Assembly: GCA_964030475.1 (NCBI GenBank)
Contig: CAXIPT010000005.1
Location: 3,252,097 to 3,316,096, forward strand
Length of the DNA stretch: 64,000 nt
Reading direction: 5' to 3'
DNA from: Tethya wilhelma
Taxonomy: Eukaryota; Porifera; Demospongiae; Tethyida; Tethyidae
The notes below the pieces were generated by a model. The model had not been told where the DNA came from. It worked only from the letters and a program-made list of their open reading frames with translations, and did not search any database. The stretch's first letter is position 1. Every line of letters begins with the position of its first letter. Positions 21,345 to 32,976 of the stretch are shown one piece after another. The position numbers were made by a program, and so were the translations under genes.

Positions 21345-23342
21345 ATGGAGTCACGGACCAATAGTAGTGTTGTTCGAGTTAAGAAAGCACGTGATGAATT
21401 AACTTGTGCAGTTTGTTTACAGCCTCTTAAAAACCCAAAGTTGTTAGATTGTGCTCATTCTTTCTGTTGTGACTGCTTAGTTGGTCTTGTGAAATCTCCA
21501 ATTGTGCAAGGTGCTAATCAAAGAGGCTATATTTCATGCCCTAATTGCCGGAAGATCACAAGTTTACAAACAGGTGGAGTTGACTCATTACAGGATAATT
21601 TTACAGTTCAGAACTTGGTTCAAATAATTTCAGGAAGCAGCAATACTATTATGGAAGAAGAGAAACAATCTTCTGCTGTAGCGAATGAGCAACTGCCGAC
21701 ACCACCTCAACCATCAATGACTAATGCATTACTCCCAACATGTGATGTTCATTGTTTGCCACAAGAGTACTATTGTGCTGAATGTAATGAACTACTCTGT
21801 AGAAGTTGCATGATGAAGCAGCACCGTTTACACAACTATGATGTAACAGATGTAATTCTCCAATCGATTAGTGCCTCATTGTGTGAGCTTGTACAGCCAG
21901 CTTATGAGACAGTAACAACTGCTGAGAGCCTAACAAAAGAACTTGCTCGTTGTAAAACTGAGTTTACCAGCAAGAGTGAGGATGTAAAAAGGAAGATAAC
22001 CGATTTCTTTGTTGATATGCGAAAACTTCTTGACGAACGTGAAAAAAATCTCTCACATTCTGTGGATGAGTATTGCACAAAGCTACTAGAATCAGTGAAT
22101 ACTGAGGACAACAAAGTATCACAAGCTGTAGCAAATCTTCAAAAATCAATTGAAAAAGTTCATCAATTGATTGATGGTAGAAATGTGAGTGCAATTATTA
22201 CCCAAGGAAAGAGTGTAGCTGAAAGTCTTGAAGAAAATCGAACAAAAGTTTCAGAAACTCTTAAATTACAAACAAGATTTAACTTTTCACTAGCTTTCGA
22301 ACATCAGGTGGAAAGTACCATTTTCCATAATGTAGGCCAACTTACGGAAGATGGAAAGCGTTCCAATCTTGAGGAGAGTGGTTCAGAAGTTAAGAAGAAT
22401 ACACAAAGTGCTTCTGCTGCTGAAGTGTCACGAAGACTGTCTGTACCATTGTTTAAGCCTTTACGTGCCCTTGAACGATCAAATACTACTCCATTACCTT
22501 CAGTTATTGAAGACATTCAACCTGTTTCTGTGATACAATTGAACAGGTCCAATGAAAGTATTCATCCATGTGGTGTAGCTGTGACAAGTAGCAGTAATTC
22601 AGTTGTAGTGTCAGATGTACACTCTGGTTGTGTTAAAGTTGTTGCTTACACTGGTAAGGTGATTGATCATATTCAAAGCCACAAAACATCAGGAAGCCAT
22701 TTTCGAGGTCCTTGTGCTCTTACTTCACACAAAAACGATATCTATATCCTAACTCGAGAGAATGCAAAGATTTACAAATTTTCCAACGGACATCTTTCTG
22801 AATTTAAGTACAAGAAACTGATTGATCCAAGAGGAATTGCGGTTACTGGCGAAAAAATTTTTGTTACTGATTGGCAATGCAACTGTGTTCATGTGATTGA
22901 TCAGCACAACAGCAAGTACCTTAATAGCATTGGTGGAGATTTTATCAAACAACCTGCTGGAATAGCAGTGAATAACCATGGACATTTGGTAGTGGCAGAT
23001 CAACAAAACCATTGCATTTGGATATTAACACAGGATGGAAAGAATGTTGGACGACCGATTGGAAGCAAAGGAACTGGACCTGGTCAGCTTAATCAGCCAC
23101 ATGGTGTTGCTGTTACAACAATTGGAACTGTGCTGATCAGTGAAAAAGAAAATTCCAGAATCTCTATGTTCAATGAACATGGAGAATTAGTTTTGTGTTT
23201 TGGTAAACGAGGAACTTCTTCTGGACAGTTCAACCAACCACGCCATTTATGTATAGACCCAAGTGGAAAACAAGTGATCGTTGCTGATGAAATGAACCAA
23301 CGGATTCAAGTTTTTGAACTGCAAAACTTAGGAAAAACATAA
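21345..23342 (+). CDS. TRIM-NHL protein (RING, B-box, coiled coil, six NHL repeats)
   Basis: A single exon of 665 codons from ATG at 21345. The frame opens slightly earlier but has no earlier ATG. In order: a C3HC4 RING finger (CAVC ... CAHSFCCDC ... CPNC, about residues 20-68), predicted to recruit E2 enzymes; a type-2 B-box (CDVH ... CAEC ... CRSC ... HRLH, about 128-165); a coiled coil to about residue 310; a Ser/Thr-rich linker; and six NHL repeats (about 405-660). Examples of the repeats are DPRGIAVTGEKIFVTDWQ, QPAGIAVNNHGHLVVADQ and QPRHLCIDPSGKQVIVAD, enough for one six-bladed propeller. No filamin domain lies between coiled coil and NHL, so the layout is closer to TRIM32 than to TRIM2/3/71. 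It is probably an E3 ubiquitin ligase, with NHL binding RNA or protein. Intronless structure may reflect a retroposed or lineage-expanded copy. Confidence 0.93.
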   Translation: MESRTNSSVVRVKKARDELTCAVCLQPLKNPKLLDCAHSFCCDCLVGLVKSPIVQGANQRGYISCPNCRKITSLQTGGVDSLQDNFTVQNLVQIISGSSNTIMEEEKQSSAVANEQLPTPPQPSMTNALLPTCDVHCLPQEYYCAECNELLCRSCMMKQHRLHNYDVTDVILQSISASLCELVQPAYETVTTAESLTKELARCKTEFTSKSEDVKRKITDFFVDMRKLLDEREKNLSHSVDEYCTKLLESVNTEDNKVSQAVANLQKSIEKVHQLIDGRNVSAIITQGKSVAESLEENRTKVSETLKLQTRFNFSLAFEHQVESTIFHNVGQLTEDGKRSNLEESGSEVKKNTQSASAAEVSRRLSVPLFKPLRALERSNTTPLPSVIEDIQPVSVIQLNRSNESIHPCGVAVTSSSNSVVVSDVHSGCVKVVAYTGKVIDHIQSHKTSGSHFRGPCALTSHKNDIYILTRENAKIYKFSNGHLSEFKYKKLIDPRGIAVTGEKIFVTDWQCNCVHVIDQHNSKYLNSIGGDFIKQPAGIAVNNHGHLVVADQQNHCIWILTQDGKNVGRPIGSKGTGPGQLNQPHGVAVTTIGTVLISEKENSRISMFNEHGELVLCFGKRGTSSGQFNQPRHLCIDPSGKQVIVADEMNQRIQVFELQNLGKT

Positions 23343-23884
23343 TTTTTTGTACTGTAGATTATAGTAGTAGTGTATGCAAATTTGTTTCACTTGTTTGCTC
23401 AATTTCATTCGTATCTACATACAGTACATATCATACTCCATTCTTGTCTCACCCTTCACAAAAACAAGTTTCTGATACATTAGAAATGTATAATGAGTCA
23501 CTGTTACAGGAATTAATGGCTAAATCATTTAAAGAATGCAAACAAGATGAAATAATAGCTGTAAAGAGTCCTGTGGGCTAAGGCAAACAAGATAGACTCA
23601 ATGGTGTTTGGCTCTTATTCCGATTCAAGTAGATATAGATAGATTAATTAGCAAACTAGCAATAGCGCATGCAACATTGACAGTTCAAAAAAACTTTTCT
23701 TCTTTAAATTAACGAAAGGTACAAGAAATATTAATTGAACAATAGATAACAAATTAATATAGACTTGAGTTCCAACTTCTCGCCGGCCAAGACCTGAAGG
23801 TATTCAAAAAACAAAACTTTACACTATTGCACAAAATTAATCAACAATCAATGTTTAAGTTTAACAGGTATAGCTTACGAGTTA
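23343..23884. other. Intergenic, nothing recognised
   Basis: AT-rich 3' flank of the TRIM-NHL gene. No clear AATAAA was assigned and no gene or repeat was recognised. Confidence 0.5.
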
Positions 23885-24186
23885 ACAATTAGGAGCAGAG
23901 TCAATGGGTATCAAGATGGCTATCTTGGTGACTGGTCTCTTGTAAATTCCTTGAGCAGTCTTCACAGTTGCCACGTATACAAAGCCATGTCTACCAGGGT
24001 GTGTATCCACCACTTTCCCCATAGGCAACTTGCCAGGCACAAGCCCATCTTCTTGTAGTAGAACATCACCAACACAGATGTTTCTAGTTGGATGGTTCCA
24101 TTTGGTGTACCATCAGAGACTAACAATATACTCCAAGTACCACCTCTTCCAAAACTGCCTCACCAGAGCTTGGCACAGGTACCATC
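23885..24186 (-). pseudogene. BEL/Pao retrotransposon remnant (DUF5641 end of the polyprotein)
   Basis: Minus-strand translation gives VRQFWKRWYLEYIVSL, a stop, WYTKWNHPTRNICVGDVLLQ, then LVPGKLPMGKVVDTHPGRHG, FVYVATVKTA and KRPVTKIAIL. The series WKRW-x-x-EY, then W ... GD-V-L, then P-G-x-LP-x-GKV, then G-x-VR/VYV, then RPV-x-K is the C-terminal DUF5641 domain that follows integrase in BEL/Pao elements. The in-frame stop and lack of upstream integrase make it a dead fragment. The plus-strand ORF over the same bases is a shadow. Confidence 0.7.
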
Positions 24187-24375
24187 GATGCAATAGAGTG
24201 ACTGGTCGATATATGAGAGACATATGTGGCTTAATAAAGGGAGTATATACCAATTTCAGAATTCACTATAACCAGTACTTATTGTGCATGGTTATAGATG
24301 GTAATACTATATACATATTGGTATTGGGGGTTCAGTGGCAACACTTTAGACACCTATGGTTGATTAGCTCTGGCC

Positions 24376-24440
24376 TTAGTAGTCCCTGGCCCCACCCCTC
24401 CTTGCGAGGGGTGGGGTCTGGGCACGAGACTAGGGAACGA
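24376..24440. repeat. CCCTGGCCCCACCCC hairpin
   Basis: Stem arms CCCTGGCCCCACCCCTCC and its inverse with a very short loop, ending GGCACGAGACTAGGG. This is related to the CCTCGTNCCCAGGCC hairpin family, just upstream of the FKBP-CRTAP start. Confidence 0.6.
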
Positions 24441-24513
24441 GAGGCAAATTAATCGACCTCAGGTTAATTTTTGGGGGCATCCTCCTTTTGTGCATTGTTA
24501 CTGGCTGGACGGC

Positions 24514-27500
24514 ATGGCAAGATCGATGCAACTTGTCGAGAGCATGAATGCAAAGTTGTTGATGTCACTATTGATTGCTGTCTTAGCAAGTAAAGGTCTC
24601 TGTCAAGACAAAAGTGAAAATGTTCCAACCACCCTACAAGGTACTAACTAAATGAACCGGAGGTTTGCTAGCAATAATTTGTTAATCAAACTAGTGACTG
24701 TGACTCACAGTGAGGACCTTCCGCACTTCAAAACTAGTGAAAGAATTTCAAACTATTCTTGACTATTTGCCGTGTAAGCTATGGATTCATATTCGAGCTA
24801 TTTCTTTTATACGAAGACATGTAGTCTCATTGGCCAGACGTACCTTGTGGGTGAAGTTAAAGGGGGATGGGGGAGAGGAAAAGGAGCATCCAGAGGAGGT
24901 TCGACACGGTTGACCTTTTTTAATTAAAGTCCTCCACGCGCACATATAATGTACCGTAGAGTCGGGTTATTAGGTGCACTTTGTTATTATTGGCGCACAT
25001 TCGCTATTAGGCGCATGCTGTCTTCTTATAAAGGTTGTTCGCATGCTGTCTTTTCCATGAACAACCTTTGATAACAGGCGCAAAGTTTATAAACTGGATG
25101 TTCACTAAGCCTGTCAGCCATGAACAACGCTTTCTTTCACTACTTGGCCTTCCATTTCACTTAGAAAAGGCAGCTTCTCGCCGCTTTTAGAGCTCTAGCA
25201 CCGCTAGCGCAATCGATTTCTGCTTGATGATGTCATTTATTTTGAGGCATGGTCATACGTTAGCCCTCGTTATTAGGCGCACCTCGTCATTTAGCGCATA
25301 CTTTTTCATTAATATCCCAATAAGCGCATGCGCTTAATAACCCGACTCTACGGTATTGAACAAACGGAGGACGTGGTGGACTTTAATTGCAAAAGGTCAA
25401 GCAAAGGTCAACTGTGTCGAACCTCCTCTGAGGAGCATCTGGTAAGAGTCACCAAGTTACCTACCAAGTACAAAATGTCACTAAATTCAAAGTACAGCGA
25501 TCTGATTAGCATTTAGGCAGAACACACAGGACCAGATGTCTAAAGTTTATAAGGTTGCTAATAGCGTATTTATCTCAAACCTGTTGTGCCTAATGAGCTG
25601 TTTCAAGCCATGCAAGTTTTTTAGGCTCAGTTTTGGTTGATCAACACGGACGTCCACAAAAACCCAGCGACGGAACAGACTTTTTTAAAACTTTCCTTTC
25701 CTGAACAATTTTCCCCGTTATTTTGTGGCACTATTAAAGAAGATATTTGAAACATGCATCCAATTTCATTGTGTAAGTGTTTATGCTTCTTTTTGCTTGT
25801 AGAAGAAGACTGGGGAGATGATTTAAAAATTCTCACAACATTTCAGCCAACTTTGTGTGAACACAGAGCAAAAAAAAGTGATGTTATTCACTATCACTAT
25901 GTTGGAAGGCTAGGTGACAGTGGAGAGGTATTTGGTAGAAGGTTAGTATTGTGTGTACTGCAAAAATTATACCTTGGTCTGGTTTGTCCTGACCCTTTAC
26001 ACACACACACATGGGAAAAAGGGTCTGGCGCAGACCATACACCTTTCGTGTCGCCCAGGCCAGAATTCTGGCCTAGTATTATCACTCCTGTAGTTAAAAT
26101 TTATGTCGCATAAAATTCTTGTGGTTTTGAGTGTTTGTGCGCGAGTTTTTGAAAGAGCAGTTTTCTATGAACAAGAATTTTAACTAATGACTAGAAATGA
26201 AGCTCTCCTGTGTTTTCTACTATTGTTGGAGGTCAGTGTGGTGAAAAAAATACTGTCTTGTCAAATATATTTATTTCCAAATTGTACTATTGTTGATAAT
26301 GATTATAGCCTTTTTTATGTGCAATTTGGAAATAAATTGATAACTGCCGTGATATTGGTCGTTGCATCTTTAAACTGCATACATAAGCTAACAATAAGTT
26401 ACTTACCTGTCTATCACCTCAAAACTCACTTGTATCTAGTAACAGAATCAGTTAATCAGGTAAAATGTGAAAAATTCTGGCCGATTATTGATTACTTGAT
26501 CTTGATTATTATGATGGCTTGGTTTGAGGCGGTGCTACATGCAATCAGGACTTCTTTGGGAATACCAGTAGTAGGAAGATTGAACTTCCAGATTTGATAA
26601 CCAAAGTTACATTGAATGTAGTACTGCAAAGACTATTAGTACTAGAGTCTAGTTGTTTTTTTCAAAAAACTAGTCTCTAATTGTGGAATTCTGTGTGTAA
26701 AGTTCAGATATTAGATTCAATGTCTGACAATTTTGTTTCCCATAAATTGCTCAAATCTACTTGCTTCCTCAGCTTTGATTATAACTCCCCATACATTGTG
26801 TCTCTTGGACATGGACGTATCATTGCTGGGATGGATCGTGGATTGATGAACATGTGCTTGTGGGAGAGACGTAGGATTACCATACCTCCTCACCTTGGAT
26901 ATGGGGACAGAGGTGTTGGTCAAGTCATCCCACCAAATGCTACATTGGTGTTTTATGTCAGGCTTATTAAAATTGAGAGGGTAAGAGAGATGACTGAGTA
27001 ATGAACGATTTTAAACACAAAAAATTATCTATCAACAGAATGGGCATGCTTTAGGTGAAGACCAAAGAATGAAAGATGTATGGAATTCTGGACTAGACAG
27101 TTATTCAGCAGAAAATTGGGACCAAGCTATTAGCATGATTGAAGAAGCAGTACGCCTCTTTAACCTTTATGAGAATAAAACCTTAAGCTGTTTCAGAGAA
27201 TGCAGGGATGAAAGTACGTAATTTATGTATATGGTTTGTTGCCCTTATTTTATACTATCTGATTGTTGATTTTGTTGCTAGTATATTATATAGGTCATTT
27301 CAACTAGCTATAGCTACACATACTTAACTTAAATTTTGCTAGTAGCTAAGCTTAAGCTAATTCTGATATGTTGAAAACATTAACTATTGAGCAAACTTGA
27401 AGTAGGAAGTACTAGTGTGCTGCCATTCAATCAATATTTGTTAGCTAAATTGATATACTTGGTTCTGTCTGTGTTTTGATTATTTACTAACACAGATTTG

Positions 27501-30500
27501 CTCTGTACTATAGTAGCATGACCTCAATCTCTGTTTAGTTTTATCAGTGAGTATATGTAGCGTACTGTATGACCATTTATCTCTTTATTCAATGTTGCAT
27601 TGGGCTATATATTGTAGGTGGAACTGAAAGTATTACATTGCCATAGCACATTGTAGCTCAGTTCTGAGCATGTTTGTGCTAATTTAAAATTGTATTTTTA
27701 TTTCTTATTGTTTCAGGGTCTACCATTCCAGCTAATGAAAGTAGTGATCCTCTTGTTGAACAGTTTTTGTTGTATGCAGTAAGGGGAAGGTGTATTAGAG
27801 AATGTAAGGCTAAGAGTCTGCCTTCAAAGTTACGTACTCCAGATCCTTTCCTACTGAAAAAGTTTCGAAGGCGGTTACCCTACTCTTATTTACATTTTGC
27901 ATATTACAAGGTAAGAAGACACAAATCTCAAGTATTATAACATGATTTTTTTGTGTGTATTTCATTTTCCTATTAGCAAAATGACTTTGAGAATGGAGCC
28001 AAGTGTTGCTTTACTTTCTATCACTATAACCCATCTGAGCAGTTAGCCATTGACAGCTTGCCTTTCTATCGCAGTAAGCTTCAACTAAAAGAAAATCAGT
28101 TTGTGTTTCGAGAACCTGGTATTGCTCCGCACCAAGAAGTTTATCTGAAAGGTTTGATTTCAGTAATCTATATCCACAAGTATGACATATTGTTGCTTTA
28201 AATCATGCAAGCCCCAATAGTATCGTGGTAAATGAGTGGTTTGTATGTCCTAGCTTATGTATGTCCTATATATATATAGCTTATGTATTTGTATAGATGA
28301 TGTAATCGCTTGACTGTCTGCTTTTCGTATATATTCTAATTGCTGCAAATTAGCCTTATGCATGCCATGTGTCCATGAAACCCTGAAAATGTAAACACTG
28401 CTCTTTCACTGTTACAGTATACTGAGGAGAAAAGATAGTTATGGGCAACTGCAAAATATTGAAAAGTATATTCCCAGTACGGTAATACTGGGTACACAGG
28501 AATGGCACAGATGCCCCATTAGCGCAATACAAATATTCACGGGAAGCAAAAACTGAGCGCTTGGCACTAAAAGGCTTCTCAAGCTGCTATTTAGCTCATT
28601 CTCTTTCTAACAAGCCTAAAAACATGGCCTAAAACCATCGATAAAGTACTTAGCCATTGACAGCTTGCCTTTCTATCGCAGTAAGCTTCAACTAAAAGAA
28701 AATCAGTTTGTGTTTCGAGAACCTGGTATTGCTCCGCACCAAGAAGTTTATCTGAAAGGTTTGATTTCAGTAATCTATATCCACAAGTATGACATATTGT
28801 TGCTTTAAATCATGCAAGCCCCAATAGTATCGTGGTAAATGAGTGGTTTGTATGTCCTAGCTTATGTATGTCCTATATATATATAGCTTATGTATTTGTA
28901 TAGATGATGTAATCGCTTGACTGTCTGCTTTTCGTATATATTCTAATTGCTGCAAATTAGCCTTATGCATGCCATGTGTCCATGAAACCCTGAAAATGTA
29001 AACACTGCTCTTTCACTGTTACAGTATACTGAGGAGAAAAGATAGTTATGGGCAACTGCAAAATATTGAAAAGTATATTCCCAGTACGGTAATACTGGGT
29101 ACACAGGAATGGCACAGATGCCCCATTAGCGCAATACAAATATTCACGGGAAGCAAAAACTGAGCGCTTGGCACTAAAAGGCTTCTCAAGCTGCTATTTA
29201 GCTCATTCTCTTTCTAACAAGCCTAAAAACATGGCCTAAAACCATCGCTAAAGTACCAAACTAAACTATGCCAAACCTCCAATTTTCTCCATCTTCTTTT
29301 TCTTCTTATTCTTCTATGTTGGCAAGACTTTTCTCAGAGACCGCTCGCTTTCAGAAGCTGATTCTTAAACGAATAAACTTGGTATCTTTGTCTTCAGTCG
29401 CTTTTGGCATCGGTTTTTCATGTCTCTCGTCCAGTCGCTCTATAGATACAAGACAGAAAGTGCCTTCTCCATATGGCCGCTATTAATTTCTAAACTCATG
29501 CATATTCATGATACTTGGGAATTTAAGTTGACGACCCTTTCCACATAGGCAACTGTGCGTTATTTGGAATCCACAGCTTATCTGATCAGTGAACTCTATC
29601 TACATTTCTTCAATAACTATCTTGCTACTATTGAATAAGCAACTTAGCACTGAAAGTAACAAAGTTTTGTGATGCCACTGCTCCGCCTGCAGTGATGCCA
29701 GGTCCTGCAAATTCAGTAAGCTAGCACTGGGACATGTACCATCACACATTCAGTCGGACACCATCCACACTGATACACACGGCACTCATTGATAGAATTA
29801 TGAAAAAATGAGAGCAAACAAGAATAAAAAACATTAAAAATGTGATGAGACACAGGAATGGCCAAATCATAAAGAAAGCAAACAAGTGGAATGGCTGTTA
29901 GTGTGTAAAGAATTCTTCCTGTGGGCGAAATTGAAGGACTTGACACAGTAAAAAGACTATTACATGCAGCCCATAGAAGGATTCTGCACACACTCTAACA
30001 GCCATTCCACTTGTTTGCTTTCTTTTTTATGATTTGGCCATTCCTGTGTCTCATCAAATTTTTAATGTTTTTTATTCTTGTATATATATATATATTTATG
30101 TAAGACTCAGTGGTTTAGGAAGTATGAGTGCACCCGGTAGCTTTCGGGCAGTATTAGTCATAAAGATTCATCCATGTTATAGAACTCTGAACACATTTGA
30201 GTATGAACATGTTCAAATGTGCTCAGAATGCACCTCACAGCAGCTAAATTCTCAAAATTTCTGGTGGAGCATACTCATACCCCCAGACCCAACTGGAAGT
30301 GAGCATAGCTCATTGCCACCAGTGCTCAAAGGTGCATCTACTGCAAAAAAAACTCCGTACGTCACTGAGACTGGCATTGTAAAAGCTAGAGCACTTAGTA
30401 TGCTAAGTGGCAGACAGCTACACAAATGTAGCACATTACATACAGCTAGCTAGCTATTAGTACATGGAAAATTCATTGGAAAAAGTCTCCAGATCTAGCT

Positions 30501-32932
30501 GGGATTGGAACCTAGATCTTTCGAATTCCAGTTGAATGTACATCTTAATGCGTGGCAGGCAATTGTGCAAATTTATGTAGTTTTGTATCCTGCCCATATT
30601 CAGTTTTCATCTGTCTAGCACACCTCTATGCTTTGAATAGACTCAGATGTGATTATAGCTACCAGGCTTCCCCTTTCTTTATGTGTAAGATAGGCGGAGG
30701 GAATGTGGCTATGAGGATGCAACAACAGGCTGAAAATGAAGAATAGTACTATGCAAAGTGTATGCCAAGACCCCTAAGCACCAATGAGATTAACTACTTT
30801 TGAAGAAGACAAAGACTCCTAGAACAGGAAAGAAACACTCTGTCATCAACCAATGAGTTTAATTAACTCTTTTATGTTATACTCTTCTACCATATGGTAG
30901 GTCTCATTCCCACAGACTAGGCTTAACATGCTTGCTTCTGCCCATTCCATGCTTGCATACCACTACAAATTAGTTTGCAGATTGGAAAACTTTACTTCTA
31001 AAGATTTTTGTGTTAGCTTGTTAAATTTTTTTCCATTTCTGTAAAGATTGTCATACTAGTACTGCAAAAAATATTCCCAGTACGGTAGTATTGGGTACAC
31101 AGGAATGGCACGGATGCCCCATTAGCGCATTACAAATATTCACGTGAATAACTCTGCAAAAACTGAGCGCTTGGCACTAAAAGGCTTTTCAAGCTGCTAT
31201 TTAGCTCATTCTCTTTCTAACAAGCCTAAAAACATGACCTAAAACCATTGTTAAAGTACTAAACTAAACTATGCCAAACCTCCAATTTTCTCCATCTTCT
31301 TCTTCTTCTTATTCTATGTTGGCAAGGCTTTTCTCAGAGACCGCTCGCTTTCAGAAGCTGATTCTTGAATGAATAAACTTGGTATCTTTAGTCTTCAGTC
31401 GCTTTTGGCATCGGTTTTTCATGCATGTCTCTCGTCCAGTCGCTATAGATACAAGACAGAAAGCGCCTTCTCCGAATGGCCGCCATTAATTTCTAAACTC
31501 ATGCATTATTCATGAACTTTTGGGAATTCAACTTGACGACCCTTTCCACATACACAAGTGTGCGTTATTTGGAATCCACAGCTTACCTGACCAGTGCTGA
31601 ACTCTACCTTTCTTCAATAACTATCTTGCTACTGTCGAATAAGCAACTTATATAGCACTGAAGGCAACAAAGTTTTGTGATGCCATTGCCCTGCCTGCAG
31701 TGATGCCAGGTCCTGCAAATGCAGTAAGCTATATAGCAGGACATGTACTGTCACACATTCAGTCGGACACACACACTCAGTGATACACACGGCACAAACT
31801 CACAGATTAGAATTATGAAAAAATGAGAGCAAACAAGAATAAAAAACATTGAAAATGTAATGAGACACAGGAATGGCCAAATCATAAAAAAGAAAGCAAA
31901 CAAGTGGAATAGCTGTTAGAGTGTGTGCAGAATTCTTCCTGTAGGCGGACTTGACACAGTAAAAAGACTATTACATGCAGCCCATAGAAGGATTCTGCAC
32001 GCACTCTAACAGCCATTCCACTTGTTTGCGTTCTTTTTTATGATTTGGCCATTCCTGTGTCTCACTACATTTTCAATGTTTTTTATTCTTGTATAAGCAA
32101 AATCCTCATGCAACCAAATATATTGCATCTATATATGCCTAGCTAATATCCAGTTTCAACCCAAGCTTCCAAAAGTGCCATATTTCCCTGAAGCTGCTTC
32201 CTGATCCAAGTATATGTTAGAACATGCCTACTAGGGCGTTATTGGAAATACAGGAGGTAATATATATGTTGAGTAAACCCGAGGGTTTATCAATATTACC
32301 GAGTGTATTTCGATATTGCCTGTCAATAGGCATGTTCTAATTCTTGTATCCCAGCACTTAGACTTGTCAGTAGTTTCTTACCACTTTTGAGCTGTTTGAG
32401 AGCAGTTTTGACTTGAGAAAGAGTTTTAGTCAACTTTGGGTTTATACGCTAAAATTAACTTGAAACAGAGAAAATATTATTTACGAGGGAAAACTAACAG
32501 TTTTCTGAGATTTGTTTGAAGCGCTGGAGTATCTTCAGAGTCTTGAAAGGCACACAGGGTAATATGAAGGGGAGAACCGAGGGAAATATACATATTGCCC
32601 TCAGTTTTCCCCTTGCTCAGGTTTCTTGACGTTATACACCATGAAACAATGTGTTAGTAGTATGGCTTCCTGGGATATAAACATAGATTATGGGGATATA
32701 TCATACAATACTATTATTTTATGATCGTTAGTATAATATCTTCTTTTAGCTTTTGATCCCTCTAGATTAGTCTTGTGCCAACTTATAAACACATTACAAG
32801 GGGTGAAGCCTCAGATCTCAGAACTGCAAACTTTTGTTGAATTCTTTGTGTAAATTTTTCGATAATCTCGATTATTTTACCTTGGTATGCCGCTTTTAAT
32901 GACTGGACTCGCTATTCTTGAGATATAGTTGG

Positions 32933-32976
<44 letters not shown>

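Noticed and set aside
24030..24452. 140-codon plus-strand ORF
   Set aside because: Antisense shadow of the BEL/Pao DUF5641 remnant plus hairpin repeat.
26187..26597. 136-codon plus-strand ORF with hydrophobic segments
   Set aside because: It lies inside intron 2 of the FKBP-CRTAP gene, overlaps a MITE copy and has no family resemblance.
28650..28760. Second copy of FKBP-CRTAP exon 6
   Set aside because: It lacks the first part of the exon and an in-phase acceptor; it is a product of the 607-bp duplication.
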